This document shows positions 9,017 through 17,091 of a stretch of DNA of 64,000 nucleotides, piece after piece. The stretch is from Polaribacter sp. ALD11 (GTDB lineage: Bacteria; Bacteroidota; Bacteroidia; Flavobacteriales; Flavobacteriaceae), in contig NZ_CP025119.1 of the NCBI RefSeq assembly GCF_002831685.1, positions 2,378,001 to 2,442,000 of the forward strand, in the 5' to 3' direction. Each line of letters opens with the position of its first letter. The first letter of the stretch is position 1. The notes beneath the pieces are model-generated. The model did no database searches. It had not been told where the DNA came from and saw nothing but the letters and a program-made list of their open reading frames with translations. Made by a program: the position numbers and the translations under genes.

Positions 9017-9256
9017 AAAGCAAATATCTTATTTTTTTTTTGATGTACCTAACCTCCGGTTATTTATAATCAACCAAAGGTTAGTAATATATTATTTTTA
9101 CACAATAAAACTACTTGCAATTCTTTACTTAAAATTACTCACGGAAATTTTAATATTTACTTTTGCGTTTGCAAAATATAATTCTACATTCATATAAAGA
9201 AATACCCCAAAGTTTAAAACCTCTTGTTATTTTTATATTGAATTATTTTCTTAAAC

Positions 9257-10036
9257 CTATAAAGATGTAATAAAACGAATGGTTTGATTATTAAAAATTT
9301 CTGGTTGCTCTACGTTTACAACATGTCCACAGTTATCAATTACGTAAAGTGAAGATGTAACATGTTTCGAAACAATATTTTTTATCGATGGTAAAAAAAG
9401 ATGATCTTCTGCACCCATTACATATAATGTAGGAATCTCAATCTCTTTTGTTCTAAAAAAACGCAAAAGTGGGTTAATTTCTGAAGTTAATTTAAACCAA
9501 CGCAAAAATTCTTTTTGATATAACTTCTTTGCTTCGTTTACAAACAACAGTCTCGAATTTTTATGATTTTTCTTCGGCATTATAATAAATGCGAAGAGCT
9601 TGTAAAGCATCATGTAAGGTACCACAGACTTAAAGATGTTACCAACTTTCATTAAAACTTGAGAACGAAAATTCATCTTTATAATTGCGCCACCCATTAT
9701 CATACTTTGTACCAATTCTGGTCTTTTTTCTGCAAGATTTCGAATTAGTATTGTTCCTAAAGAAATACCAATAAAATGAGACTTTTCAATTTTTAAATGA
9801 TCAATAACCTCAACAATATCTGCAGTAATAGAATCGAACGTGTATTTTGTTTTAAAGGTATCTTTTAGCTTTGGTTTGCTATTTCCATGACCTCGTAAAT
9901 CTAAGATTAAAACGTTAAAATGCTTTTTAAAATCTCGTACTTGTTTGAACCAAATAGAGCTGCTTCCTCCTGCTCCGTGAACAAAAGTTACCCATTTTTT
10001 TGAAATTTCATGAGGATATGAATAGTAATTTAACAG
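9257..10036 (-). CDS. Alpha/beta hydrolase with probable CTG start
   Basis: The first ATG (9715) would give 152 residues lacking the nucleophile. Yet the same frame stays open upstream to a TAA near 10051 and encodes the missing half: oxyanion loop FVHGAGGSS, DLRGHGNS and nucleophile elbow GISLGT (GxSxG). The acid (MGAEDHLF) and His (DNCGHVVNVEQP) lie in the shorter part. With CTG at 10036 the product is 259 residues, normal for the family. There is no ATG, GTG or TTG at the proper place; a -7-like TATTTTTG sits about 35 bases before the CTG. Substrate unknown. The alternative is a gene whose ATG was lost recently. Confidence 0.75.
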   Translation of the reverse strand: MLNYYSYPHEISKKWVTFVHGAGGSSSIWFKQVRDFKKHFNVLILDLRGHGNSKPKLKDTFKTKYTFDSITADIVEVIDHLKIEKSHFIGISLGTILIRNLAEKRPELVQSMIMGGAIIKMNFRSQVLMKVGNIFKSVVPYMMLYKLFAFIIMPKKNHKNSRLLFVNEAKKLYQKEFLRWFKLTSEINPLLRFFRTKEIEIPTLYVMGAEDHLFLPSIKNIVSKHVTSSLYVIDNCGHVVNVEQPEIFNNQTIRFITSL

Positions 10037-10174
10037 CTTATTTCGATTTTAATTTCAAACAAAAATAACTATTTAAAACTTAGCATTAAAAACTTTAACT
10101 TTCTTGCTTATTTTATATAAATAAACTTACGATTTCTAAATTAAAATTATACTGAATAAAAATATTTCCAAATC

Positions 10175-10196
10175 TATAAAGGATAAACTTATCTTT
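10175..10196 (+). promoter_or_regulatory. Putative Rrf2 operator in the rrf2 promoter
   Basis: TATAAAGGATAAA (10175-10187) followed by an imperfect dyad AAGGATAAACTTATCTTT (10179-10196). The same 13 bases recur exactly at 10680-10692 in front of the cupin-norB genes. It lies just upstream of the -7 element at 10202. Confidence 0.5.
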
Positions 10197-10201
10197 TATT
10201 G

Positions 10202-10209
10202 TAACTTTG
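10202..10209 (+). promoter_or_regulatory. -7 element of the rrf2 promoter
   Basis: TAACTTTG fits TAnnTTTG and lies 21 bases before the ATG at 10230. Confidence 0.5.
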
Positions 10210-10229
10210 CATTTTATTAAAATTAATGT

Positions 10230-10664
10230 ATGTTTTCTAAAACGTGTGAATATGGTTTAAGAGCGGTTATTTTTATTGCTCAACAAGCCAAAACAGATAA
10301 AAAAGTAAGTATTAGCGCTATTTCTGAAGCAATAGATTCGCCTCAAGCTTTTACTGCAAAAATTTTACAGCAGCTTACAAAAAATAAAATAGTACAATCT
10401 ATTAAAGGTCCTTATGGCGGCTTTTTTATTGAAGAAGAAAACTTAAAAACAATTGCATTAAGTAATATTGTTCAGGTTTTAGATGGAGAAAGTATTTACA
10501 CAGGTTGTGGCTTAGGACTGCATCAATGCAACGAAGAAAAACCTTGTCCTTTGCATTTCAAATTTATTGAAATTAGAGAAAACCTAAAAAAAATGCTAGA
10601 AAACACTACATTATTAGAGCTTTCAACAGATAAAAACCTAACTGACTACTACTTAAAGAACTAA
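10230..10664 (+). CDS. Rrf2-family Fe-S regulator, NsrR-like
   Basis: A 144-residue DNA-binding protein with the Rrf2 winged helix (SISAISEAIDSPQAFTAKILQQLTKNKIVQSIKGPYGGF, about 27-65) and three cysteines, C93, C100 and C106, spaced like the [2Fe-2S]/[4Fe-4S] ligands of NsrR and IscR. The gene sits directly upstream of a cupin and a nitric oxide reductase, so a nitric-oxide-sensing repressor is the natural reading. A shared 13-base motif lies in front of both rrf2 and the cupin gene, which suggests autoregulation and control of norB. The family is sure; the NO response is inferred. Confidence 0.88.
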   Translation: MFSKTCEYGLRAVIFIAQQAKTDKKVSISAISEAIDSPQAFTAKILQQLTKNKIVQSIKGPYGGFFIEEENLKTIALSNIVQVLDGESIYTGCGLGLHQCNEEKPCPLHFKFIEIRENLKKMLENTTLLELSTDKNLTDYYLKN

Positions 10665-10675
10665 AAAAAAAATTA

Positions 10676-10692
10676 CCTTTATAAAGGATAAA
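10676..10692 (+). promoter_or_regulatory. Putative Rrf2 operator in front of cupin-norB
   Basis: CCTTTATAAAGG (10676-10687) is a perfect 12-bp palindrome overlapping TATAAAGGATAAA (10680-10692), identical to the motif before rrf2. Confidence 0.5.
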
Positions 10693-10734
10693 AAGACCCT
10701 TTTTTCTTATTTAAAATAACTTAAACCAAATATT

Positions 10735-11073
10735 ATGATTACAGCCTCATTAACAGCAAACTTAAATTACACGAAAGATAAGCCAGAAATTACACTGCTT
10801 ATGGAAACAAACTCAACAAAAGAAATACGAATTGTAATGCGTAAAAGCCAAGAAATGAAAGAACATTCTGCACCAAAACCAATTGTTGTAGAAATCTTTG
10901 AAGGTGAAATCCTTTTTGGTGTTAACAATAAAGAATTACAATTAAAAAAAGGAGATTTAATTGCATTAGACGCAAATGTACCGCACAACTTATTCTGTGA
11001 AAAAGATGCAATTGTTAGACTTACAATTGCAAAAGCAGACTCAATAAACAGGGTAAATAATGTTATTTCTTAA
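10735..11073 (+). CDS. Small cupin-domain protein
   Basis: A 112-residue single-domain cupin: VEIFEGEILFGVNNKELQLKKGDLIALDANVPHNLFCEKDAIVRLTI is the two-motif cupin core (EGE...G, then P-H-N). Metal ligands are sparse (H near 44 and H83 region), so it may be a ligand-binding or protective protein and not an oxygenase. It lies 18 bases upstream of norB and shares its promoter. Small cupins next to NO reductase and Rrf2 genes are seen in Bacteroidetes, but no function is established. Confidence 0.75.
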   Translation: MITASLTANLNYTKDKPEITLLMETNSTKEIRIVMRKSQEMKEHSAPKPIVVEIFEGEILFGVNNKELQLKKGDLIALDANVPHNLFCEKDAIVRLTIAKADSINRVNNVIS

Positions 11074-11091
11074 TGTTTAAATAAATATAAA

Positions 11092-13311
11092 ATGAAAAAA
11101 ATTTGGATCGCATTTATAAGCGTAATCGTACTCTCTTTTGCAGTACTAATTTGGGTGGGAACAGAAGTGTATCAAAAACAACCACCAATTCCTGAAAAGG
11201 TTTTAGTTAAAGATACAAATGAAGTGTTCTATACTATTGAAGACATACAGATCGGACAAAATGTATGGGAATCAATTGGAGGAATGGAAGTTGGCTCAAT
11301 TTGGGGCCATGGAAGTTATGTTGCACCAGATTGGTCTGCAGATTGGATTCATAGAGAAGCTGTTTTTATGCTAGAACTTTGGGCTAATAGAGATTTTAAT
11401 AAGCAATATGAACAATTAGATGTAGAACAAAAAGCAGCAATAAAGGCTCGTTTAATAAAAGATATTAAAACAAACACCTATAATTCTGCTACAAAAACAA
11501 TCGTTATTTCTAAAGAAAGGGTTGCTGCAATAAATAATAATATTCAGCATTATAGTAAGGTTTTTTCTGAAGGAAATGAACGATACGCAATACCAGAGGG
11601 CGCTTTAAAAGATGAAACAAAACTAAAGCAGTTAAACGCTTTTTTCTTTTGGACTTCTTGGGCTGCCAGTACAAATAGACCAGAAAAAGATTATACCTAT
11701 ACTTCTAACTGGCCACACGAACCTTTAATAGATAATAATATTACAGATGGTTCTATCATTTGGTCTGGTTTATCAATTGTATTGTTACTTGTTTTTATCG
11801 GAATCTTAACTTTCTACTATTTAAGAAACCATGAAAAAGGAGAAGCTTTAACAAAACCAGACAAAGATCCTTTGGCAAACATGCAGTTATTCAAATCTCA
11901 AAAAGCTGTTTTAAAATACTTTTTTGTCATCTCTTTACTAATTGGTTTACAAGTAATTTTAGGCGTTATAACGGTTCATTATACCGTTGAAGGGCAAAGT
12001 TTCTTTGGCTTCGATTTATCAAAATATCTACCTTATTCTGTAAGTAGAACTTGGCATACACAATTAGCTGTTTTCTGGATTGCTGCAACTTGGTTGGCAA
12101 CAGGATTATTTTTGGCACCGATGATTTCTAAAAAAGAAATGAAATATCAACTTTTTGGAATCAACTTTCTTTTTGTAGCACTAATCGTTATTGTGTTTGG
12201 TTCTATGTTGGGTGAATGGTTAGGCGTTCATCAATTTTTAGATTTAACAACCAACTTTTTCTTTGGCCACCAAGGATATGAATACATGGATTTAGGTAGA
12301 TTCTGGCAAATATTTTTAGGAATCGGACTTGTTTTATGGGTGGTAATGGTAAGTAGACATATTATCTATGCGATTCGTAAAAATGATGAATCGAAACATT
12401 TGTTAATCATCTTATTAATATCTGTCATGGCAATTGGTATGTTTTTCTTTTCTGGATTAATGTATGGCGAAAACAGTAGTTTACCTGTAATTAATTATTG
12501 GAGATGGTGGCTAGTTCATTTATGGGTAGAAGGATTTTTTGAAGTTTTCGCAACCGTAGTAATCGCATTTATTTTTTCTAGAATGGAAATAATTTCACCA
12601 AAAACTGCTGGTAGAGTTTCTGTAGCATCAGCTTCTATCTTTTTAGCGGGTGGAATTATAGGTACTTTACATCATTTATATTATTCTGGCACACCAATTC
12701 AAGCAATTGCTTTGGGAGCAACTTTTAGTGCTTTAGAAGTGGTACCATTAACTTTAATGGGTTTTGAAATTAGAGAAAATTGGAACCTTTTAAAAAGTAA
12801 AGAATGGATTCAGAATTATAAATGGCCAATATTCTTCTTTATTGCTGTTTCTTTTTGGAACTTTTTAGGAGCTGGAGTTTTTGGTTTCTTAATTAATCCA
12901 CCAATTGCATTGTATTATATTCAAGGTTTAAACACAACTGCTGTTCATGCACATACCGCTTTATTTGGCGTGTACGGAATGCTAGGAATGGGCTTTATAA
13001 TAATTTGTTTGCGTTTTTATTCTGATAGAGTTTGGAATAGTAAAAAACTAAAAAGAGCCTTTTGGTGTCTAAACATTGGTTTGGTAGCGATGGTGGTATT
13101 AAGTTTATTACCAATAGGAATTATACAAGCGTATACTTCTATTACAGAAGGGTATTCTTTTGCAAGAGAATCTGATCTTTTATACTCACCAACCATACAA
13201 ACCTTAAAATGGATGAGAATGATTGGAGACATTATTTTCTCTGTAGGGATTTACTATTTCTGTTGGTTTACTATTGATGAAGTAATTTACAATTACAAAC
13301 GAAAAAAATAA
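11092..13311 (+). CDS. norB: Quinol-dependent nitric oxide reductase (qNOR)
   Basis: A 739-residue inner-membrane enzyme reducing 2 NO to N2O with quinol electrons. It is the long, fused form: an N-terminal anchor (4-24), a periplasmic cytochrome-c-like domain without haem (about 40-215, WESIGGMEVGSIWGHGSY), then a 12-helix haem-copper-oxidase-like core. Likely ligands are H322 (TWHTQLAVFW), H476 and E480 (VHLWVEGFFE), H527/H528 (TLHHLYY) and H619/H621 (AVHAHTALFG), so both haems and the FeB site are complete. Expression is probably under the Rrf2 regulator upstream. In an organism without visible nitrite reductase here, it may serve NO detoxification or the end of partial denitrification. 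Confidence 0.95.
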   Translation: MKKIWIAFISVIVLSFAVLIWVGTEVYQKQPPIPEKVLVKDTNEVFYTIEDIQIGQNVWESIGGMEVGSIWGHGSYVAPDWSADWIHREAVFMLELWANRDFNKQYEQLDVEQKAAIKARLIKDIKTNTYNSATKTIVISKERVAAINNNIQHYSKVFSEGNERYAIPEGALKDETKLKQLNAFFFWTSWAASTNRPEKDYTYTSNWPHEPLIDNNITDGSIIWSGLSIVLLLVFIGILTFYYLRNHEKGEALTKPDKDPLANMQLFKSQKAVLKYFFVISLLIGLQVILGVITVHYTVEGQSFFGFDLSKYLPYSVSRTWHTQLAVFWIAATWLATGLFLAPMISKKEMKYQLFGINFLFVALIVIVFGSMLGEWLGVHQFLDLTTNFFFGHQGYEYMDLGRFWQIFLGIGLVLWVVMVSRHIIYAIRKNDESKHLLIILLISVMAIGMFFFSGLMYGENSSLPVINYWRWWLVHLWVEGFFEVFATVVIAFIFSRMEIISPKTAGRVSVASASIFLAGGIIGTLHHLYYSGTPIQAIALGATFSALEVVPLTLMGFEIRENWNLLKSKEWIQNYKWPIFFFIAVSFWNFLGAGVFGFLINPPIALYYIQGLNTTAVHAHTALFGVYGMLGMGFIIICLRFYSDRVWNSKKLKRAFWCLNIGLVAMVVLSLLPIGIIQAYTSITEGYSFARESDLLYSPTIQTLKWMRMIGDIIFSVGIYYFCWFTIDEVIYNYKRKK

Positions 13312-13318
13312 TTTTATA

Positions 13319-13350
13319 AAAAAAGGCGAACAGTAATGTTCGCCTTTTTT
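13319..13350. terminator. Bidirectional terminator between norB and the cupredoxin-like gene
   Basis: AAAAGGCGAAC (13321-13331) pairs with GTTCGCCTTTT (13338-13348), loop AGTAAT, with A and T runs on either side, so it can serve both converging genes. Confidence 0.8.
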
Positions 13351-13370
13351 AATTAATTGAATTTAAAAAA

Positions 13371-13727
13371 CTACTCTACTATAAGAGTGTATTGTGGTGT
13401 TGGGTTTAAAGGACAGAAATAAACATATTCTCCTTTTTTAAGCGTTACTGTTTTAGAGTTCTGCTTTGTGTTGTTCTTTACTTGTTCGGTTACGTAGGCG
13501 TTCTTAAGATGTGCTTTTACGTCCGATTTTGGTGCTAAAACAAAACCTACATTATGACCAACATTGTTGTTTGCGATTTCAAAAATATAAGTTCCTTCAG
13601 ATAACGTAATTTGTTTCTGAGTAAATTCACCTTTTGTTTGTTCTAAAGAAACTGTTTTTACATCTTGTGCATTTGTGTTAAATGCAAATCCTAAAACGAT
13701 TACTAAAATTGCGATTACTTTTTTCAT
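13371..13727 (-). CDS. Exported cupredoxin-like protein with incomplete copper site
   Basis: A 118-residue secreted protein with signal peptide (ending FNTNAQ) and a plastocyanin-like beta-sandwich pattern: ITLSEGTYIFEIANNNVGHNVGFVLAP and KKGEYVYFCPLNPTPQYTLIVE. The first His (VGHNVGF) and the Cys (YFCPL) of a type 1 copper site are present. The usual second His and Met after the Cys are replaced by N-P-T-P-Q, so ordinary blue-copper binding looks unlikely. Function unknown; it could bind metal weakly or be a structural relative. It is transcribed towards norB and shares its terminator. Confidence 0.65.
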   Translation of the reverse strand: MKKVIAILVIVLGFAFNTNAQDVKTVSLEQTKGEFTQKQITLSEGTYIFEIANNNVGHNVGFVLAPKSDVKAHLKNAYVTEQVKNNTKQNSKTVTLKKGEYVYFCPLNPTPQYTLIVE

Positions 13728-13786
13728 GATTGCTCTGTATTACTAATTATTAAAAAATTGATTATTTATTAAATTGTTGTTGCTGT

Positions 13787-14320
13787 TTATATTGCTTGTG
13801 CTACCGGAAAATCTACTGCAACATCTGTTGTTTTGTGAAAGTAATTGGTAATTGTAATTTCACCTATTAAAATAATTGCATCTGCCAAGTTTCCTTTTGT
13901 ATAACCTACTGCATATAAATTTTCTACTGATTCTGGTGTTGCTGCACCTCTATTTTCTGCTACACTTTTAGAGAAGTTAGCTAGTGCATTTAATTTTGAG
14001 TCAAAAGAAGCGTTACCAGCTCTTAATTCTAAGATTTGCGCTTCTGTAAAACCGTTCATTTTACCAATTGCAGTGTGTGCAGACAAACAATACACACATT
14101 CGTTTACTTGACTTACTGCTAAATTGATAACTTCTTTTTCTTTTGCTGAAAAACTTGTTTTACCGTTTCCGATAGCCAAAAAGTTACCCAATGCAGTTTC
14201 ACTGTGTGCAAATGCTGCGTATAAATTTGGTACAAAACCCAATCCTTTTTCTAATTGTGTGAAAATTGCTTAGTTATTTTCTGATACTTCTTCTTTTGTT
14301 GGAACATTAAATGTGCTCAT
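13787..14320 (-). pseudogene. AhpD-like (carboxymuconolactone decarboxylase family) gene with premature stop
   Basis: The natural reading frame starts at ATG 14320 (MSTFNVPTKEEVSENN) but meets TAA at 14270-14272, codon 17, and then continues in the same frame with AIFTQLEKGLGFVPNLYA... to 13787. Homologues typically have N-Q-A-I-F here, so a CAA-to-TAA change is the simplest explanation. The body keeps the AhpD redox site C-V-Y-C-L-S-A-H (C75, C78, H82 in full numbering). Restart at TTG 14242 could yield a 151-residue protein without the N-terminal helix. It belongs to a minus-strand group with a 32-residue Cys4 peptide and an AraC regulator. Confidence 0.7.
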
Positions 14321-14366
14321 AAGTTCTATTTTTAAATTGTTTTATTGTTAATTTCTAACTCTTATT

Positions 14367-14465
14367 TTATGCTTTGCATTCACAAAGTTCTTGCTCTGGG
14401 TTTTGATCATCATAGGTTTGATATCCCCAACAGTTCGGACATTGTACGTTTTCTATTGTTTTCAT
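14367..14465 (-). CDS. 32-residue Cys4 mini-protein
   Basis: A short open frame: MKTIENVQCPNCWGYQTYDD then QNPEQELCECKA. It has a CxxC (CPNC) and a CxC (CEC) pair, like a miniature zinc ribbon, and matches the look of small CPNCWGYQ-type proteins found next to AhpD-like and AraC genes in Flavobacteria. The ATG at 14465 is 46 bases upstream of the AhpD-like ATG's end region, so they are probably one transcript. Function is unknown; zinc binding is inferred from the cysteines. The match to such peptides is from memory. Confidence 0.6.
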   Translation of the reverse strand: MKTIENVQCPNCWGYQTYDDQNPEQELCECKA

Positions 14466-14582
14466 ATTCTTATTTTTTTAATTGTTATTGTTTGATGCTG
14501 CAAAGATGCAACCGATAGCAACCTTAAAAATTGGACAAAAGTTCCTTCTGTTTGGACAGCTAAAAATAGTTGGCAAAAATGC

Positions 14583-14681
14583 ACGCGTGAAGGATAGAGC
14601 AAATTGTTTGAGCTCTTTTTAAGTTTGATAAAACTTTAAAAAGCGAGTTGCGAAAGCCTGACCTGATAAGGGCACGCCCAA
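14583..14681 (+). repeat. Dispersed hairpin repeat, copy 1
   Basis: About 99 bases starting ACGCGTGAAGGATAGAGC, with the TTGTTTGAGCTC block, a hairpin (14615-14626 with 14631-14643), then GCGAGTTGCGAAAGCCTGAC and a closing ACGCCCA. A second copy lies at 39988-40080. The blocks are conserved, the stem sequence differs but still pairs. No coding frame runs through it. Confidence 0.7.
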
Positions 14682-14720
14682 ATAAAATATAAATGAAGAG
14701 TTATTAATTTAAACGGATTT

Positions 14721-15560
14721 CTAATATTCCTTTTTAAACTGAAGCGGAGATTTTAAAATTGCCTTGGTAAAGAAACGTGTAAAATATGCAGGATCGTTAA
14801 AACCAAGTTCGAACGCGATTTCTTTTACAGATTTATCTGTGTAAATCAATTGGCGTTTAGCCTCTAACAAAATGCGGTTTTTAATAAAGTCTGATGGCGT
14901 TTTTGCCCCCAATTTCTGAAAGTGTTTGGTAATAGATTTAGGCGAAAGTCCTAATCTGTTTGCATAGTCCGTTACCGAGTGCATGGTTTTAAAATTCTGT
15001 TCTACCAACAGACTAAAATCTTTAAAAAGACGGGTTTCTACATCTTCTTTAATCACATGATTTTCCTTTTTTACACGAACTGCAGAAATAATAAATTGCT
15101 TTAAATACGATTGCAACATATCGTATTGTGCCGTTTCATTTTGTTGAAATTCTTCGATTAAACTATCTAAAATAAAGTTGAGTTTTGCCGTGTCTTTTTT
15201 GCAAGGTTTTACAAACGGAGTTTCGTAGATATTGTTGAATAGAATTCCGTTACACGCCACTTCTTGATCGTGGGTTTGTATGCAGTAAAAATCTTTTATA
15301 AAACTTAATTTGTAAGCGGTTTTTATTTGCTCGGAATCTACTGTAAATACTTGCCCTGGAGACAAGAAAAATAGCACATTATCATTAAACGTGTATTGTT
15401 CGAAATCGATATTATACGTTCCTTTTCCTTCTTGAATCCAATAAATAGAATACGTATTTTGTTGCACAGAATGGTCTATGGTACAGGCTTTTTCAAACTG
15501 AACGGTACTTACAGAAAAGGTTTCCTTAAAAGAATATTTTACGATGTCTTGAACTGCCAT
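14721..15560 (-). CDS. AraC-family transcriptional regulator
   Basis: A 279-residue regulator with an N-terminal cupin-like sensing region (about 15-110, IYWIQEGKGTYNIDF) and a C-terminal double helix-turn-helix (about 180-279) including VTDYANRLGLSPKSITKHFQKL and VKEIAFELGFNDPAYFTRFFTK. The ligand cannot be told. It is on the same strand as, and upstream of, the Cys4 peptide and AhpD-like gene, so these may be its targets. A degenerate copy of its 5' end is found at 17593-17716. The start at 15560 fits the usual length. Confidence 0.9.
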   Translation of the reverse strand: MAVQDIVKYSFKETFSVSTVQFEKACTIDHSVQQNTYSIYWIQEGKGTYNIDFEQYTFNDNVLFFLSPGQVFTVDSEQIKTAYKLSFIKDFYCIQTHDQEVACNGILFNNIYETPFVKPCKKDTAKLNFILDSLIEEFQQNETAQYDMLQSYLKQFIISAVRVKKENHVIKEDVETRLFKDFSLLVEQNFKTMHSVTDYANRLGLSPKSITKHFQKLGAKTPSDFIKNRILLEAKRQLIYTDKSVKEIAFELGFNDPAYFTRFFTKAILKSPLQFKKEY

Positions 15561-15773
15561 ATTTTGTTTTGTAGTTTGTTGGTCGTAAAAAGTGGTGGGA
15601 ACTTTACGTTTTGTTTCTAAATGTAATTTAGAGTTTTTTTGTTAGAACAAAGATAATTAGATTTTCACCAAACCTTCCCTTCTTTAAACCCTATTGACCA
15701 AACCTATAGCACATCATTTACATAAATTAAACCTAAATGTAAAGTTGATTCAATTTTTAAAAAAACAAATTTA

Positions 15774-15787
15774 TTGACTTACATCAA
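15774..15787 (+). promoter_or_regulatory. FNR/CRP-type binding site upstream of ribB
   Basis: TTGAC-TTAC-ATCAA matches the TTGAT-N4-ATCAA consensus of FNR/DNR-type regulators in 9 of 10 positions. It lies 57 bases before the ribB ATG, and a Crp/Fnr regulator is the next gene, so autoregulation is plausible. Confidence 0.5.
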
Positions 15788-15801
15788 ATTATTTGACTTA
15801 T

Positions 15802-15822
15802 GATAGCATTAGTTTTGCTATC
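15802..15822. repeat. Inverted repeat in the ribB leader
   Basis: GATAGCA and TGCTATC, seven-base arms around a seven-base loop, 22 bases before the ribB start. It could be a second operator or a leader hairpin. Confidence 0.4.
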
Positions 15823-15843
15823 GAAAATTAAATATAATTTAAG

Positions 15844-16506
15844 ATGGTACTTACAGAATTAGATACATTAAAAATGTTTGGTAATGATAGTAAAGAACGG
15901 TTAGAAAAAGCATTTATACATCTTCAAAATGGAAATGGAATTATCTTAATGGATGATGAGGATAGAGAAAATGAAGGAGATTTAATATTTTCTGCTCATA
16001 ATATGACAAACAATCAGATGGCACTAATGATTAGAAAATGTAGTGGTATTGTTTGTCTTTGTTTGCCGAATGAAAAAGCAGATGCCCTTGAATTACCGTA
16101 TATGGTAAAAGAAAATACAAGTAGCTACCAAACACCTTTTACAATTACTATAGAAGCAAAAGAAGGCGTTACTACAGGGGTTTCTGCTAAAGATAGATTA
16201 ACAACAATAAAAGCTGCTTGTAAAGAAAATGCTAAAAGCAACGATTTAGCAAAACCTGGCCATATCTTTCCTTTAAGAGCCAAAGATAATGGTGTTTTGG
16301 AAAGAAAAGGTCATACTGAAGGTAGTATAGATTTAATGAAATTAGCGGGTTTAAAGCCAGAAGCTGTACTGTGTGAATTAATGAACGAAGATGGGACAAT
16401 GGCAAAAATTGAAACGATTTCACAATTTGCAAGTGAGCATAATTTGATTGTGCTATCTATACAGGATATTATTCATTATCGTAAATTTGTAAGAGACTAC
16501 AAATAA
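15844..16506 (+). CDS. ribB: 3,4-dihydroxy-2-butanone-4-phosphate synthase
   Basis: A 220-residue single-domain RibB converting ribulose 5-phosphate to the four-carbon precursor of riboflavin. The acidic metal loop [14 protein letters not shown] (36-49), the GHIFPLRA segment and the catalytic-site [14 protein letters not shown] are all present. There is no GTP cyclohydrolase II domain, unlike the usual RibBA. No FMN riboswitch is visible upstream. It is followed without a gap by a Crp/Fnr regulator gene (next ATG at 16507) and then a secreted protein, an unusual riboflavin context, and has an FNR-like box. It may be an extra, condition-dependent ribB beside a housekeeping ribBA elsewhere (inference). 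Confidence 0.92.
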   Translation: MVLTELDTLKMFGNDSKERLEKAFIHLQNGNGIILMDDEDRENEGDLIFSAHNMTNNQMALMIRKCSGIVCLCLPNEKADALELPYMVKENTSSYQTPFTITIEAKEGVTTGVSAKDRLTTIKAACKENAKSNDLAKPGHIFPLRAKDNGVLERKGHTEGSIDLMKLAGLKPEAVLCELMNEDGTMAKIETISQFASEHNLIVLSIQDIIHYRKFVRDYK

Positions 16507-17091
16507 ATGGCAAATAATATCGAACTCATTAATTTCATAAAAAAGAATATTAATATTGAAGATGAAGATTTAAAAATAGTGTTGTCTTATTTTAAAACAA
16601 TCAAAAAAAGTAAAAATGAAATTTTACTTTCCAGTGGAAAAAATAGTCAGGTTAGTTATTTTGTAAAAAAAGGTTGTTTAAGACTATATTACATAAATGA
16701 AGAGGGGAAAGATGTTACACGTTATATTGCATTTGAAAATCAATTTGCTACAGAGCTGGTTAGTTTTATAACCAATGAACCTGCACAAGAAACAATTCAA
16801 GTTATTGAAAACAGTGAACTTCTATACATAACTCACGATGATTTTAGACATCTTATGACAATAGTTCCTAAATGGAAAGATTTCTATAGCATCTATTTAG
16901 AAAAGGCATATGTAAATAATTCTAAGAGATTAATATCATTTACAACGTTAGATGCATCAGAACGATATAAACAGTTATTTAAAGTAAACCCAAACATTGT
17001 GAAACGTTTACCAAACAAAATTGTAGCTTCTTATATTAATATTTCACAAGAAACTTTGAGTAGAATAAAATCTAAAAATTATAAATTATGA
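16507..17091 (+). CDS. Crp/Fnr-family transcriptional regulator
   Basis: A 194-residue regulator with an N-terminal cyclic-nucleotide-binding-like beta barrel (about 20-115; SQVSYFVKKGCLRLYYINEEGKDVTRYIAF) and a short C-terminal helix-turn-helix (LPNKIVASYINISQETLSRIKSK, 167-189). It lacks the N-terminal Cys cluster of true FNR, as most Bacteroidetes members do, so the signal is not clear. It starts directly after the ribB stop and overlaps the next gene by four bases (ATGA). An FNR-like palindrome precedes the operon. Confidence 0.88.
   Translation: MANNIELINFIKKNINIEDEDLKIVLSYFKTIKKSKNEILLSSGKNSQVSYFVKKGCLRLYYINEEGKDVTRYIAFENQFATELVSFITNEPAQETIQVIENSELLYITHDDFRHLMTIVPKWKDFYSIYLEKAYVNNSKRLISFTTLDASERYKQLFKVNPNIVKRLPNKIVASYINISQETLSRIKSKNYKL

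Noticed and set aside
15650..15843. Possible FMN riboswitch upstream of ribB
   Set aside because: The conserved RFN-element blocks (such as the AGGG and CCGACCGG segments) are not present; only an FNR-like box and a short inverted repeat are seen.
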